In this document: piece after piece, positions 62,297-64,000 of the stretch
Layout of the letters: each line of letters begins with the position of its first letter
How positions within the stretch are numbered: position 1 is the first letter of the stretch
Assembly (NCBI GenBank): GCA_022925895.1
Contig: JAKSYS010000263.1
Coordinates: forward strand, 1-64,000
Direction: 5' to 3'
From: Fragilaria crotonensis
Lineage: Eukaryota > Bacillariophyta > Fragilariophyceae > Fragilariales > Fragilariaceae
Length of the DNA: 64,000 nucleotides
Position numbers and translations under genes: made by a program
Notes under the pieces: model-generated
Database searches by the model: none
Seen by the model: the letters and a program-made list of their open reading frames with translations, nothing else
Told to the model about the DNA's origin: nothing

Positions 62297-64000
62297 ATGC
62301 ACGATGATGATCAGTATGAAGGTGCTAACGAGGACCTCCTTGGAGGGATTGAAGATGTTGACAACAGCATGATGGAGACCATGTTCAACCTGAGTGCGTA
62401 CGTCAGCGGTAGTAACAATGATGAGGACGACGACGAAAGTGATGATGATACGTCTGTCCAGCACGGTGTGAGGACCAATTGCGATGATGTGGCAAGTCAA
62501 GGCTGGACGTATCTCACTGGATGCAACCGTCCAGAAGTTTCCATTTCAATTGATGGCATCGACAACCGTCTGCTTGACAGGGCTCGCGAAGAAGTTACTG
62601 TTGTGCTTCTAAACCTGAAAAAGAATTGGTTCAAGACGCGATCGGGATGTTCGTACAATTTCGCCCGGTGACTGCTTGAAGGCCTTCATGGATCCAAACT
62701 TTCTGGGATACATGAAGGCCTTCATTAATTCAACATGAGAAATAGTAATGATCTTGTATCAAGCTCCGACATAATTGCATTCATTCGTGTCGAGCTCATG
62801 ATTTCGTTTTATAAGGTAAGAACATCAGTTATCAACGCCTTCCTTGTGTTTTTAATTTCATCAATGGACTGACCGGCAATTTGCCTTTTGTTCTCGTCCC
62901 TCTTCTTAGGTTTCCCCCTCAATGTACTTTGATCCTGCAAATGCAGCAAACTTCCCTTCCTCCACTGGTGGCATGAGTCACTATCAGTACAGCCAAATAC
63001 TGAAAGCACTCGATACCACCAACCGTGCTCCACGAACGCAGGTGGTGTGTGGAACAACTGGTCGTACTATTGATTCGTTAGGAGTTGGAGTTTGGAAGCC
63101 CCCTATGACACACAACACAGATATGGCAACTGCCATGTCAATCGTTCGCAGAACATGTGCTGAGATTGCTTTTGTTCTGGCACAACAGACATCGGGCTCG
63201 ATGATGATCTGCTACGACTTCGTTCTAGAAGTTGTGCTTGAAGGGTACTCTCAGATAAACAACCCCAACAAGGGGCTGGGCGTCATCCACCATGGCGCTG
63301 TCTCCAACTGTACATCTTTGTACTGTGGAGGCCATGTCGCATCAGGAAAGAGTCGACGATTGATTGTGTAAAGATACTCCTTCTTGCATTGTCTGGAGCG
63401 TCAATTGAGTCTCAGATCTATCTCAACAGGACAAAATTCTTTTGGGACAGAGGCTACGGCGGCGTCGAAGGTGAAGTGAATTCGTTTGCAACTCGCAAAG
63501 GTGCTGTGCTTGTGGGCACGTCGAAACGCATGAAATCATCGTTCACATTTGACCAACACAGGCCCTTCGCCGGCTCGTCAAAGAGAAGAGGCACCGCCGC
63601 AGCATATTGGGCTGTCAGGGAACCGGACGAAACAAGCAGTTCGCCTTGGCTAACAGGAGTGGGTTGGGTCGCGTTGTACTGATGCACACAACGGATGAAA
63701 CGTTGGGTCCAGGGCGTTACACTCTGATCACGCAGCGGGGAGCGAACGCGTAAGCAAGTTCTGGAGCGCGACGATCCAGTAATGCCATATCTTGACAAAG
63801 TTCAATCATGTTGACGGAAAGCCAGCGAACTCCTGAATGGTTTCTGCTTCGAAGTTTCGGATAACAGGAACAGGTGCGTACGCTATTTGGGTGCTACTCA
63901 GTCGCTATCCAGATGTTGATCGCGACGAGAACATCAATGCAGTGCTGCGGATTCTCAGCCTGCTACGGACATGCTGATGACAGGCGGTGGATGACGTTGT
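62297..64000 (+). pseudogene. PiggyBac-like transposase, frame-broken, runs off the window
   Basis: Remnant of a DDE transposase that resembles the PiggyBac domain. An acidic N-terminus (MHDDDQYEGANEDLL) is followed by FMDPNFLGYMKAFI and DIIAFIRVELMISFYK. A probable intron at 62816-62909 joins this to VSPSMYFDPANAANFPSS and SHYQYSQILKALDTTN, matching the PiggyBac AFIxxxILM...YWS...F..IL pattern. Later pieces are LGVIHHGAVSNCTSLYCGGH, FFWDRGYGGVEGEVN (candidate DDE aspartate), SFTFDQHRP, AAAYWAVREP and, near the end, FRITGTGAYAIWVLLSRYPD. At least five frame changes separate them. Given the indels elsewhere in the window, some breaks may be assembly errors, but the number suggests real decay. 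The element continues beyond the right edge, and its terminal repeats were not identified. Confidence 0.65.

Overview
The window is eukaryotic nuclear DNA, most likely from a pennate diatom or a close stramenopile relative. Introns are short (about 50-180 nt) with GT/AG borders. Several products start with a signal peptide followed by an ASAF-type plastid motif (for example SASAF-T near 21900), the diagnostic diatom plastid leader. The gene set (Tom70, Tic22, TYW1, FTO, PRP17, eS7, lumenal cyclophilin) is that of a photosynthetic eukaryote with a secondary plastid. No rRNA, tRNA or CRISPR array was recognised.

Layout. 1-3677: one unrecognised spliced gene and a long-inverted-repeat element (1737-2925). 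3678-19224: gene-dense, with TYW1, an MgtE-type Mg2+ transporter, a dynein light-intermediate-chain-like protein, Tom70, a plastid lumen cyclophilin, a sulfotransferase, cysteinyl-tRNA synthetase and the first of two related plastid-targeted proteins. 19225-27352: repeat-rich, holding the second paralog (21841-22960), then nested inverted-repeat elements with central arrays of short palindromes (23429-26215), then a TA-flanked MITE (26328-26921). 27353-37179: PRP17, a tandem cytochrome-b5/MAPR protein, an unknown membrane protein, and three ubiquitin-pathway genes (RING, UBE2K-type E2 with UBA, RING-H2) followed by a 2H phosphoesterase. 37180-39363: a 2 kb gap with no recognised gene. 39364-55453: gene-dense again, with a membrane protein of a plant chloroplast-like family, an SNM1 nuclease with a C-terminal UBA, a lumen-targeted aldo/keto reductase, a topoisomerase VI subunit B-like protein, a PAP2 phosphatase, a basic nuclear protein, Tic22, a putative AP2-like chromatin protein, ribosomal protein eS7 and an HMG-box protein. 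55454-60332: mobile DNA, with a Stowaway-like MITE, a hAT-like element containing a second MITE, and a 13-bp minisatellite. 60333-64000: an FTO-type RNA demethylase and a decayed PiggyBac-like transposase running off the window.

Two properties run through the window. First, many strongly conserved genes (TYW1, CysRS, Tom70, SNM1, FTO, AKR and others) are broken by single-base frameshifts, often next to homopolymers, while the protein signal continues in the next frame. Residual long-read assembly indels explain this better than mass pseudogenisation, so such genes are reported as one span with the breaks noted. Second, gene boundaries are dense in GTAC-centred motifs (AGTACT, TACTAGTA, CAGTACTGGTAC) that are scarce inside genes.

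Functional themes are plastid biogenesis and lumen biology (Tic22, cyclophilin, AKR, the paralog pair), RNA modification (TYW1, FTO), ubiquitin signalling, and DNA repair or recombination (SNM1, Topo VI B-like). Several gene pairs are convergent with very small gaps, and in one pair the stop codons overlap.
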